DNA from: an uncultured Chlorobiota bacterium | Lineage (GTDB): Bacteria > Bacteroidota > Bacteroidia > Bacteroidales > JAADGE01 | Reading direction: 5' to 3' | DNA: 26,520 nt | Assembly: GCA_947311125.1 (NCBI GenBank) | Contig: CAMZKI010000188.1 | Location: 1 to 26,520, forward strand | Part shown: in pieces, positions 7,256-14,716 of the stretch | How positions within the stretch are numbered: position 1 is the stretch's first letter | How the letters are laid out: every line of letters starts with the position of its first letter | The notes under the pieces: generated by a model | Databases searched by the model: none | The model's input: only the letters and a program-made list of their open reading frames with translations | What the model was told of the DNA's origin: nothing | Made by a program: the position numbers and the translations under genes

Positions 7256-10200
7256 ATGCCCGAATTAAAAATAACAATAAACGGAAAAGAATATAAAGCT
7301 GAAAACGGAAAGTCCGTTTTAGAAGTCGCACAAGAAAATAACATTGAAGTCCCTACCTTATGCCACGATCCCAGGCTTGAGCCTTACTCGTCCTGCTATA
7401 TTTGCGTTGTGGAAATAGAAGGAATGAGAGGACTGCAACCTGCGTGTTCTACAAAGGTGACGGACGGAATGAAAGTTGAAACAAATAATAAAAAAATAAA
7501 AGCTTCTCGTAAAACAGCATTAGACCTTCTGGTAAGTGATCACTATGCATCATGCATAGCACCTTGCAAAGCAACCTGTCCTGCAGGTGTTGACGTTCAA
7601 GGCTATATTGCCCTTATAGAAAAAGGTATGTATTCGGCAGCCGTTAAGCTCATAAAAGAAGTAAATCCGCTTCCTGCAATTTGCGGGCGTGTGTGTGTAA
7701 GACCCTGTGAAGCTGCTTGCAACCGGAATTATACGGATGAAAAAGCACCTGTAGGTATCGATTATATGAAAAGATTTGCATCTGATTATGATTTAGAATC
7801 GGAGGAGCATTACAAACCCGAAGTTGCCCCGAGCACAGGAAAGAAAGTGGCTGTAATAGGTGCCGGTCCGGGCGGATTATCTGCAGCTTATTTCCTGCAA
7901 CAAAAAGGGCATCAAGTTGATATTTTTGAAGCAAATAATCACCCCGGAGGCTGGCTAAGGTACGGAATACCCGAATATCGTCTGCCTAATGATTTGCTTG
8001 ATAAAGAAATAGCAACAATAACAGAACTCGGAACAAATATTTTTCTTAATAAAAAACTCGGAGACAACCTTTCTTATAAAGAAATTAAAAAAAATTATGA
8101 TGCGACAATTCTCACTATAGGCTCACAAAGAGGGACTTTATTGGGTATTGAAGGAGAAGATGCCGATGGTGTTTTTTCAGGTATTGATTTCTTGAGAAAT
8201 ATGGAACAAACCGGGCAACGATACGATTTCAGAGGAAAGAAAGTTGCGGTTGTAGGAGGAGGAAACACTGCAATGGATTGTTGCAGAACTTCTCAAAGGT
8301 GTAATGCTGATAAAACCTACATAATTTATCGAAGAACAGAAAAAGAAATGCCTGCCAATCCTATCGAAATACACGAAAGTAAATTAGAAGGCGTAGAATA
8401 TATGATTTTAACCAACCCTGTAAAAGTAAACAAAACAAAAGACGGGAAGGTTAAGTCAATGACACTTATAAAAATGGAACTCGGCGAGCCGGATGCTTCC
8501 GGAAGACGAAGACCCATTCCTGTTGAGGGTTCAGAATTTGAGCTTGAAGTTGATTATATACTGGCGGCGATAGGTCAAAAAACAGAAGTAGGTTTTATAA
8601 ATGACATAAATAAAAATACAGATAAAGGAGAATTGAAATTAAATAAATGGGGAGATATTGATGCCGACTCTCTGACCCTTGAAACCGGAATACCCGGAGT
8701 TTTTGCAGCCGGTGACGGTGTTACGGGCCCTGCCACAATTATCGAGGCAATTGCACAAGCAGGCAAGGCATCTTTAAGTTGCCATCAGTATCTTTCAGGA
8801 GAGGAAATAAAACCTAAACCGAAAGAGTTTTTAAGTAAAAAATCAAACTTTAAAAAACTGTCAAAACTTGAATTTGCCGGAAAATTTGAAAAACAGGAAA
8901 GAGTAGAAATGCCGGTTTTAACTCCTGATAATCGTTTAAACTTCAACGAAGTTGAATTAGGCTATACAGAAGAAGATGCCTTAAAGGAAACTCAAAGATG
9001 TTTCGAGTGCGGTTGCCAAGAGTATTTCACTTGTGATTTGAAAAAATACTGCACTGAGTACGGAGCGGAACAAGAACGCTTTAAGGGAGATTTCCACGAA
9101 CGTCCGGTTGACTTCTCTCACCCCTACATAGAAATAGATAATAATAAATGTATTTTATGTTCCAGATGTATCAGAATTTGTGATGAGGTTGTCGGAACCC
9201 GTGCATTAGGACTTGTAAAAAGAGGGTTTGAAACATTCGTAGCACCGGCAATGGCAAAATCTCTGACGGATACAAGTTGCGAATCTTGCGGGTTATGTAT
9301 TTCAACTTGCCCGACAGGTGCAATTACCGAAAACTTTAAATTTAAGCCCGGTCCTTTTAAACTTGAAAGTTTTGAAACAATAAGCAATTACGGTTCAAGC
9401 GGTGAAAAAATAAGAATAAACCATCGGGACGGCTTTGTTATGAGTATTACCGGAGCCGAAGGGAAAATTAACAAAGACGGAAACATAGGTCGAAAATCTA
9501 AATTCGGGTATCAATATATGAATGATGCTTCAAGAATAACCAAACCTTTGTTGAAAAAAACTGACGGAGGTTTTGAAGAAATAACCTTTGAAGATGCATA
9601 TTCAATTATTAAAGAGAAAATTCTATCAACGGATAAAGACAAAAATGCTTTTTTTGCCGGGGCACGTTTGGCTAATGAGGAACAATACCTTATTAAAAAG
9701 CTTGCAGCAGAGGCTGTTAAGACAGAAAATGTCGGCAGTTTTCACTATCTGGGAAGAGGAGATGCTTACGGAAGCAACTCATATAAAAACGTTCCTTTTG
9801 ATAAAATAAAAGATGCCGGTAAAATATACGTTCTCGGTGCAGAATTAAATCAAGACGACCAATTTGTAAGTTTTCTTATAAATAATGCAAAAGCTAAAAA
9901 TAATGTAAAAGTTGAACTTATAACCGTTGAACAAAACAGTTTTGAAGAAAAGGCAGATAATACGATAAAAATTAAATCATATTATAACTTTATTAAAGCC
10001 GCAAATGCTTTTATCATTGAAAACGGCTTGCAAAATCAGATGTATATCAACGATAATACTGAAGATTTTGAAACGTATAAATCAAAACTTGAAAGTTTTG
10101 AATATTATGCCGAAAAATCAGGAGTTACAGGTGATGTAATTTCAAATTTCGTAAAAGAATACAATAGTGAAAATAATGCCGTATTAATTTATTCCGAAAA

Positions 10201-10837
10201 GCAAATATCAGGAAACTGCAGTTATGAGATATTTAATTTAGCAATGATGACCGGAAAACTCGGAAAAACTGCATCAGGAATTATTTCTTTGAAAGAGAAA
10301 AATAACTCACACGGGCTTTTTGATAATAACTGTTTTGCAAATGACAAACTATTTAAAGGCATAAAATCAGGTAATTACCGAAATATATTTATTTTCGGAG
10401 AAGACCCTGTAGGCTGTGCAGTTGACAAAAATGAAGTTCTTAATATGCTGAAAAGTGACTTTTTGCTTGTTCAGGACTATTTTATTACCGACACGGCTAA
10501 AATTGCAGATTTGATTTTACCGGCATCAATGCCTTCGGAAACATACGGAAGTTTTACGAATACTCAGAGAGTTTTACAAAACTTTAAGCCCGGTTTTGAC
10601 CCTGTTCTTGAAAGAAATAATATTGAACAGTTGCTTGATATTCTCAAAATGTTCGGATTAAACGGACTAAGTTCGCAGGAAGATATATTCCTCGAAGCAG
10701 CAAAATACCTGCCCGTATATCCGAAAAAATTATCTTTCAAATCTACCGAAAACGATAATCAAAACCGAATATTTGACTACGGTTGCGATTTTGTTAATAA
10801 AAAATTTGAAGATGAATTTAAACGCAGTTTTAATTAA
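7256..10837 (+). CDS. NuoG-GltD fusion subunit of a Stn-type transhydrogenase (StnC-like)
   Basis: A 1193-residue cytoplasmic multi-domain protein. In order: a [2Fe-2S] ferredoxin domain (Cys36, 47, 50, 64); a GltD-like [4Fe-4S] region (Cys100, 104, 108, 143, 147, 151, 155); a GltD/NfnB-like flavoprotein with an FAD loop GAGPGG (202-207), an NADPH loop GGGNTA (334-339) followed by YRRTEKEMP (358-366), and a second FAD element GVFAAGDG (481-488); a Cys cluster at 582-599; two ferredoxin-type [4Fe-4S] motifs (Cys632/635/638/642 and Cys675/678/681/685); and a C-terminal region (about 700-1193) resembling the molybdopterin domain of NuoG and formate dehydrogenases but without its Cys ligands. The order of NuoG and GltD parts matches StnC of Sporomusa. 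A likely reaction is NADPH exchange with NAD and ferredoxin together with the two upstream subunits; that is inference. Confidence 0.85.
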   Translation: MPELKITINGKEYKAENGKSVLEVAQENNIEVPTLCHDPRLEPYSSCYICVVEIEGMRGLQPACSTKVTDGMKVETNNKKIKASRKTALDLLVSDHYASCIAPCKATCPAGVDVQGYIALIEKGMYSAAVKLIKEVNPLPAICGRVCVRPCEAACNRNYTDEKAPVGIDYMKRFASDYDLESEEHYKPEVAPSTGKKVAVIGAGPGGLSAAYFLQQKGHQVDIFEANNHPGGWLRYGIPEYRLPNDLLDKEIATITELGTNIFLNKKLGDNLSYKEIKKNYDATILTIGSQRGTLLGIEGEDADGVFSGIDFLRNMEQTGQRYDFRGKKVAVVGGGNTAMDCCRTSQRCNADKTYIIYRRTEKEMPANPIEIHESKLEGVEYMILTNPVKVNKTKDGKVKSMTLIKMELGEPDASGRRRPIPVEGSEFELEVDYILAAIGQKTEVGFINDINKNTDKGELKLNKWGDIDADSLTLETGIPGVFAAGDGVTGPATIIEAIAQAGKASLSCHQYLSGEEIKPKPKEFLSKKSNFKKLSKLEFAGKFEKQERVEMPVLTPDNRLNFNEVELGYTEEDALKETQRCFECGCQEYFTCDLKKYCTEYGAEQERFKGDFHERPVDFSHPYIEIDNNKCILCSRCIRICDEVVGTRALGLVKRGFETFVAPAMAKSLTDTSCESCGLCISTCPTGAITENFKFKPGPFKLESFETISNYGSSGEKIRINHRDGFVMSITGAEGKINKDGNIGRKSKFGYQYMNDASRITKPLLKKTDGGFEEITFEDAYSIIKEKILSTDKDKNAFFAGARLANEEQYLIKKLAAEAVKTENVGSFHYLGRGDAYGSNSYKNVPFDKIKDAGKIYVLGAELNQDDQFVSFLINNAKAKNNVKVELITVEQNSFEEKADNTIKIKSYYNFIKAANAFIIENGLQNQMYINDNTEDFETYKSKLESFEYYAEKSGVTGDVISNFVKEYNSENNAVLIYSEKQISGNCSYEIFNLAMMTGKLGKTASGIISLKEKNNSHGLFDNNCFANDKLFKGIKSGNYRNIFIFGEDPVGCAVDKNEVLNMLKSDFLLVQDYFITDTAKIADLILPASMPSETYGSFTNTQRVLQNFKPGFDPVLERNNIEQLLDILKMFGLNGLSSQEDIFLEAAKYLPVYPKKLSFKSTENDNQNRIFDYGCDFVNKKFEDEFKRSFN

Positions 10838-10843
10838 ACAGAA

Positions 10844-10883
10844 AAGGGAGCATTATTAAAACTTAATGCTCCCTTAATTTTTT
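10844..10883 (+). terminator. Rho-independent terminator of the Stn-like operon
   Basis: A perfect 12-bp stem (10844-10855 with 10864-10875, core AAGGGAGCATTA) with an 8-base loop is followed by AATTTTTT at 10876-10883, seven bases after the stop codon. The facing hpt-adk fusion ends at 10898, so the hairpin may serve both strands, although the T-run is better on the plus strand. Confidence 0.85.
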
Positions 10884-10897
10884 ATAAAATAAAACTG

Positions 10898-12031
10898 CTA
10901 ATTTTCCATCAGTTTGTCAATTATTTCCGATATATCTGCAAAAATATCGTCAACCTCGCCCTCGCCCATAATTTCATATAATTTTCCTTTTTGTCTGAAA
11001 TATTCTCCTACCGGAGCTGTTTGTTCTTTATAAGTCTTAATTCTTTTTGCAATAATTTCAGGAGTATCGTCAACCCTTCCGCCCTCTTCGGCTCTTTTCA
11101 GCAGTCTTTTTACAAGCTCTTTTTCTCTTACATTAAGGGCAAACATTGCAGAAACCTCATAGTTCTTATCTTTTAATATTTTTTCCAGTCCTTTTGCCTG
11201 TTCAACGGTCCTTGGGAAACCGTCAAGAACAACACCTCTTGTTCCTTTATTAGCCTCAATTTCTTTTGCAATCATTCCGAGGATAATATCATCGGGAACC
11301 AGTCCGCCTTTATTCATATAGTTTTTAGCAATTTGACCGAGTCTTGAATTTGTTTCTAATTCTTTTCTCAAAATATCTCCCGTTGATAAGTGGACGAGGT
11401 TATATTTTTCGATTATTTTCTTAGACTGAGTTCCCTTTCCTGCTCCGGGAGGGCCGAAAAGAAGGAAATATTTAACATTTGAAATAGCCTTTGCCGGCTG
11501 TTGCCCGTGAGTGTAAATTGCGGTAAGATTTCTTCCGTATCCGTTGTAATCTAAGCCGTAGCCGACAATAAAATCATTAGGAATTTCCATTCCTATATAG
11601 TTTATCATATAGTTCTTCATAAACGCATCAGGCTTAAGAAGAAGTGTTGCTATTCTTATTTCTGCCGGATTCAATTCGTTTATTTGGTCAACGATTTTCT
11701 CCATTGTTATACCGGAATCAACAATATCTTCCAAAACCACAACCGTTTTTCCCGTTAAATCTTCATTAAGACCAATGAGTTTTTTTACATTTCCCGTTGA
11801 TTCTGTTCCTTCGTATGAAGCAAACTTTATGAAAGAAATTCTTGCGTCAAATTCAATACGTTTAAATAAATCGGCGGCAAACATAAACGCACCGTTTAAT
11901 ATCGCTACAAAAACAACATCTTTATTAAATAATTGTGCGTTCATCTCATCTGCCATATCCTGGATGGCATCTTGAATTTTTTTTGTAGGAATGGTTAATT
12001 CAAACTCTTTGTCAAGCAGTTTAATAGTCAT
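10898..12031 (-). CDS. Fused hypoxanthine phosphoribosyltransferase-adenylate kinase
   Basis: One reading frame carries two purine-metabolism enzymes. Numbering here is from the upstream Met at 12061. HPRT occupies about 11-190, with the PRPP loop VVLEDIVDSGITM (108-120) and VGYGLDYNGYGRNL (166-179). Adenylate kinase occupies about 197-387, with the P-loop GPPGAGKGT (203-211), LSTGDILR (225-232), LDGFPRT (279-285) and a short LID around GRVDDTPE (328-335). I prefer the ATG at 12031 (MTIKLLDKEF), where HPRT homologues begin; the 10 extra residues from 12061 look like leader. The fusion would salvage hypoxanthine and guanine to IMP and GMP and interconvert AMP, ADP and ATP. The two genes are commonly adjacent in Bacteroidota, which explains the fusion. 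No stop or frameshift lies between the domains. Confidence 0.92.
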   Translation of the reverse strand: MTIKLLDKEFELTIPTKKIQDAIQDMADEMNAQLFNKDVVFVAILNGAFMFAADLFKRIEFDARISFIKFASYEGTESTGNVKKLIGLNEDLTGKTVVVLEDIVDSGITMEKIVDQINELNPAEIRIATLLLKPDAFMKNYMINYIGMEIPNDFIVGYGLDYNGYGRNLTAIYTHGQQPAKAISNVKYFLLFGPPGAGKGTQSKKIIEKYNLVHLSTGDILRKELETNSRLGQIAKNYMNKGGLVPDDIILGMIAKEIEANKGTRGVVLDGFPRTVEQAKGLEKILKDKNYEVSAMFALNVREKELVKRLLKRAEEGGRVDDTPEIIAKRIKTYKEQTAPVGEYFRQKGKLYEIMGEGEVDDIFADISEIIDKLMEN

Positions 12032-12072
12032 AATTTCGAGGATTCTTGTAAAAAAATGCAAATTTACAAAAA

Positions 12073-12103
12073 TAAAGGTATAATTTATTAAAAAAACAAC
12101 AAA
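12073..12103 (-). promoter_or_regulatory. Candidate promoter of the hpt-adk fusion gene
   Basis: Read on the minus strand, TTTG (12103-12100), 19 bases, then TACCTTTA (12080-12073) fits the Bacteroidota -33/-7 pattern with one mismatch in the last -7 base. Transcription would start a little before the upstream Met at 12061, leaving about 35 bases before the preferred ATG at 12031. This favours the shorter protein. Confidence 0.35.
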
Positions 12104-12264
12104 GTTCAGTGTTTTTTTAAAGAAAATGATTCTAAAATTACACGCAACTTAAAATATTTATGATACAGAAAAATATCGAAAAAAATAAAAATTATTTTCA
12201 TAAATAATTAAGCAAATATTTTTAAAATGCTTTTCTTTGTAAAAGTTCATTTAATTTTAAACAT

Positions 12265-13104
12265 ATGAGATATATTTTTTTTATTTTTTCAGTTTTTCTT
12301 CTGAACTTTTCTTCTTTTTCTCAATATCAGACAGAGGCAGGAGCACGTCAAGGCGGAATGGCAGGTTCCGGTATTGTGATTTCAGATATCTGGTCAAGCT
12401 ATCATAATCAGGCAGGCTTAGCGGATTTGCCGGTATTTTCTGCAGGTTTGTTTTATTCTGATATATTTAATATGCCCGATTTGAGAGATATTGCTTTCTC
12501 GGCTGCAATGCCTGTAGAACAATACGGGGTTGCAGGTATAAATTATTCATATAACGGAAATGAATTTTCAAACTTCAGTAAATTCGGACTTGCTTTTTCA
12601 AAACGCCTCGGTAAACGAATAACAGCCGGAATTCAGCTTGACTATTTGCGTTTTGCCCAGCTTAATTACGGAAATACGGGAGCTGCTGTCGGTGAAATAG
12701 GTTTTATTGCCGAGCCTGTTGAAAAGTTATACATTGGAGCACACGTTTTTAATCCTTGGAGGGCAAAATTAAGCGGAACCGAGGATTATCTTACATCTGT
12801 ATTAAGAATAGGTGCAGGGTATTATTTTTCAGAAAAAGTTATAGTTACGGCAGAAACAGAAAAAGAAATAGACAAACCTCTTGTTTTCAGGGCAGGAACT
12901 GAATATAACCTGATACAAGGACTGTTTATACGAACGGGTATTGCTACAAATCCGACTAAATACAGTTTCGGATTGGGGTATAATTACAAGGGAATAGTTT
13001 TAGACGCAGCTTATATAAGTCATAATATTTTAGGGTATTATATGCAGTTCGGTTTAGGGTATTCACTGAACAATAAAAGCACAAGTAATAATACTGCTGA
13101 ATAA
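12265..13104 (+). CDS. Outer-membrane beta-barrel protein, PorV/FadL-like
   Basis: A 279-residue exported protein. Residues 1-20 are a signal peptide (hydrophobic core, then SSFSQ). The mature start carries GMAGSGIVISDIWSSYHNQAGLA, resembling the opening of PorV/PorQ and FadL-like barrels, where a small Gly/Ala stretch and an N-x-A-G-L-A motif precede the strands. The rest alternates aromatic and polar residues as in beta strands and ends with a strand and a short Asn/Ser-rich tail. It is likely outer-membrane. No specific substrate or type IX secretion role can be assigned from sequence. It is separated from the next lipoprotein by 162 bp, so co-transcription is uncertain. Confidence 0.65.
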   Translation: MRYIFFIFSVFLLNFSSFSQYQTEAGARQGGMAGSGIVISDIWSSYHNQAGLADLPVFSAGLFYSDIFNMPDLRDIAFSAAMPVEQYGVAGINYSYNGNEFSNFSKFGLAFSKRLGKRITAGIQLDYLRFAQLNYGNTGAAVGEIGFIAEPVEKLYIGAHVFNPWRAKLSGTEDYLTSVLRIGAGYYFSEKVIVTAETEKEIDKPLVFRAGTEYNLIQGLFIRTGIATNPTKYSFGLGYNYKGIVLDAAYISHNILGYYMQFGLGYSLNNKSTSNNTAE

Positions 13105-13192
13105 AAATTATAAGAATCTCGAATTAAGAAATCAGAACATTCTGTATGTCAAAATGTCGCCTGCAGGTGGGTATAGCAAGACATTGTGGCTG

Positions 13193-13200
13193 TATTTTTG
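13193..13200 (+). promoter_or_regulatory. Candidate -7 box upstream of the YfdX-like lipoprotein
   Basis: TATTTTTG matches TAnnTTTG exactly and ends 66 bases before the ATG at 13267. No good TTG/TTTG element was found at the expected upstream distance, so this is weak. Confidence 0.3.
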
Positions 13201-13266
13201 TGTTGGGAATATATATTGATAAGAAATCTAACGTGTAATCATTAATAAATTTTAAATTTAAAAGTT

Positions 13267-14229
13267 ATGAAAAGGTTAGGTTTTTTATTGTTGTTTTTAT
13301 CCGCAAGCGTTTTAATCAGTTCGTGCGGACAAGATAAAAATAACTCGAATAATGCAGGAATCGGAAATGAAGCAAGTATTCCCGATAACGTAAAAATTGA
13401 ACAAGCTGTTACCGACAGTTTATATGCAGCGGTAAACAGGGAAATTGAGAATGAAGTATCGGCAGATAAAGACAGTATAATTGCCGAAGCATTTACGGCT
13501 GTTGCGGAAACTCAAGGGATTTTAAATCTTCTTGAAGAAAATAAAACAGAAGAAGCTGTAAGTGCAGCACATAAATTAATCGGAAAATTGGAAGTTCTGC
13601 TTACCAAAGACCCTTCGACAGAGTTTATATTGGCTGACGTAAGTTTCAGAAAAAATGAGTTGATTACCGATATTGAAACGGTAAGAGAAATAGTAAAATC
13701 GGCTAAAAAGTCTATGTCGCAGGGATATTATCAGGAAGCAGCCGAATTGCTTAAAGGTTTGAAAAGTGAAATTATAATTACGGATTATTATATTCCGCTT
13801 GCAACCTATCCGGATGCCGTAAAATTGGCAACAGCTTTAGCTGAAGAAAATAAAATTGATGAAGCCAAAGTTATATTACGACAATTGCCGTCAACAATAG
13901 TAGCTACAGAGACAATATTGCCTCTGCCGGTTTTAAAAGCCGAGCAAATGATAGTTGAAGCAAGTAAAACGGATGCTGAAAGCCATGAAAGTTCAGATAA
14001 AGTTTTGAATCTTTTAGATGCTGCCGATTATCAGTTGCAGTTAGCTGAAGAAATGGGATACGGCAATAAAGATAAAGACTTTAAGGTTTTGACAAAATCG
14101 ATAGAGGTAATTAAAAAATCGGTTAAGGATAAATCTGACAGTCAGCCGAAATTTGATTCTCTGAAAAAAGATATTTTAAAATTTAAAGAAAGATTGTTTC
14201 CGAGAAAAGACAAGAAAGATATAAAATAA
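13267..14229 (+). CDS. YfdX-like lipoprotein
   Basis: A 320-residue envelope lipoprotein. The signal peptide ends in a lipobox, VLISSC, with lipidated Cys20, followed by an Asn/Ser-rich linker. The mature part is mostly alpha-helical with alternating acidic and Ala/Leu-rich segments. It contains YfdX-family features: a central YYIPLATYPDAV stretch, then a helix rich in Glu/Lys, then ILPLPVLKAEQM and a late LLDAADYQLQLAEEMGYG block. YfdX proteins are poorly understood periplasmic proteins linked to acid or multidrug response in enterobacteria; that role is not shown here. The C-terminal 50 residues are Lys-rich. A terminator follows 12 bases after the stop. Confidence 0.65.
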   Translation: MKRLGFLLLFLSASVLISSCGQDKNNSNNAGIGNEASIPDNVKIEQAVTDSLYAAVNREIENEVSADKDSIIAEAFTAVAETQGILNLLEENKTEEAVSAAHKLIGKLEVLLTKDPSTEFILADVSFRKNELITDIETVREIVKSAKKSMSQGYYQEAAELLKGLKSEIIITDYYIPLATYPDAVKLATALAEENKIDEAKVILRQLPSTIVATETILPLPVLKAEQMIVEASKTDAESHESSDKVLNLLDAADYQLQLAEEMGYGNKDKDFKVLTKSIEVIKKSVKDKSDSQPKFDSLKKDILKFKERLFPRKDKKDIK

Positions 14230-14240
14230 AAAACTTATAT

Positions 14241-14265
14241 GCCCGATTGAAAAGGTCGGGCTTTT
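14241..14265 (+). terminator. Terminator after the YfdX-like gene
   Basis: GCCCGA (14241-14246) pairs with TCGGGC (14256-14261), extended by two T-G wobble pairs, and TTTT (14262-14265) follows. It sits between the lipoprotein stop and the next ATG at 14284, which suggests the next small gene is either transcribed by read-through or has its own start very close by. Confidence 0.7.
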
Positions 14266-14283
14266 AATTCTAAAAAATATATT

Positions 14284-14622
14284 ATGACAAAATTAATTCT
14301 GAAAAACGTAAACGAAGTTGAAAAAAATTTAAGAGATGAAGTTCAAAAAATATGTGAGGAAAAATCTGAATATTATAAAGAGCTTTTTAAAAAATATGAT
14401 AAAGATTTAACCCTCGAAGTTATTTTTGATTATTCGTCTTCTTTATACAAAGTAAGTGCATCAATAAATTTAAAAAGTAAAAAAATTTTGCTTGCCGAAG
14501 AGGGAAAAGACGTTAAAAAAATTCTGGCAGGCTTGTTTTCCGAATTCAAAAAAGTTGTAAAGAAACAATATGAGTTGGAAAGAAAAGATTATGAATACAA
14601 AAGAAAAAACCGTAAAAAATAA
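14284..14622 (+). CDS. Small basic protein resembling HPF/RaiA (S30AE-type)
   Basis: A cytoplasmic protein of 112 residues, very rich in Lys and Glu. The predicted pattern is strand-helix-strand-strand-strand-helix: LILKNV, a helix around 11-37, LEVIFDYS (43-50), YKVSASINL (54-62), KKILLAEE (66-73), then a long basic helix from 76 onward. This order, with AEEGKDVKKIL leading into a Lys-rich helix, resembles hibernation-promoting factor/RaiA, which binds the 30S subunit in stationary phase. The similarity is of fold pattern rather than a diagnostic motif, so the call is tentative. Confidence 0.4.
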   Translation: MTKLILKNVNEVEKNLRDEVQKICEEKSEYYKELFKKYDKDLTLEVIFDYSSSLYKVSASINLKSKKILLAEEGKDVKKILAGLFSEFKKVVKKQYELERKDYEYKRKNRKK

Positions 14623-14653
14623 AATAATATCAATATGATATTTGAACGGCAAC

Positions 14654-14688
14654 AAAAAAGGTCCGATATTAAGTATCAGACCTTTTTT
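14654..14688. terminator. Bidirectional terminator between convergent genes
   Basis: A long stem pairs 14654-14668 with 14674-14688 (one C-A mismatch at 14664/14678). A-rich on the left and T-rich on the right, it reads as a terminator on both strands, and it lies between the small basic protein gene (ends 14622) and the facing barrel gene (ends 14717). Confidence 0.85.
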
Positions 14689-14716
14689 ATGATGTTAGTG
14701 AAAAAAGATGAAATCT

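Noticed and set aside
4840..10837. A HydABC-type bifurcating hydrogenase or NADH-dependent formate dehydrogenase
   Set aside because: The FeFe hydrogenase H-cluster motifs are absent, and the molybdopterin-like domain lacks its Fe-S and metal ligands. The GltD-like NADPH module is fused in instead.
12265..13104. A type IX secretion PorV assignment for the barrel gene
   Set aside because: Only a general FadL/PorV-like start motif is visible. The diagnostic PorV regions and neighbours such as porU are absent.
13146..13238. Open frame of 30 codons in the gap before the lipoprotein
   Set aside because: It has no recognisable protein features, overlaps the candidate -7 box, and spans the GC-richer structured element, so it is better explained as noncoding.
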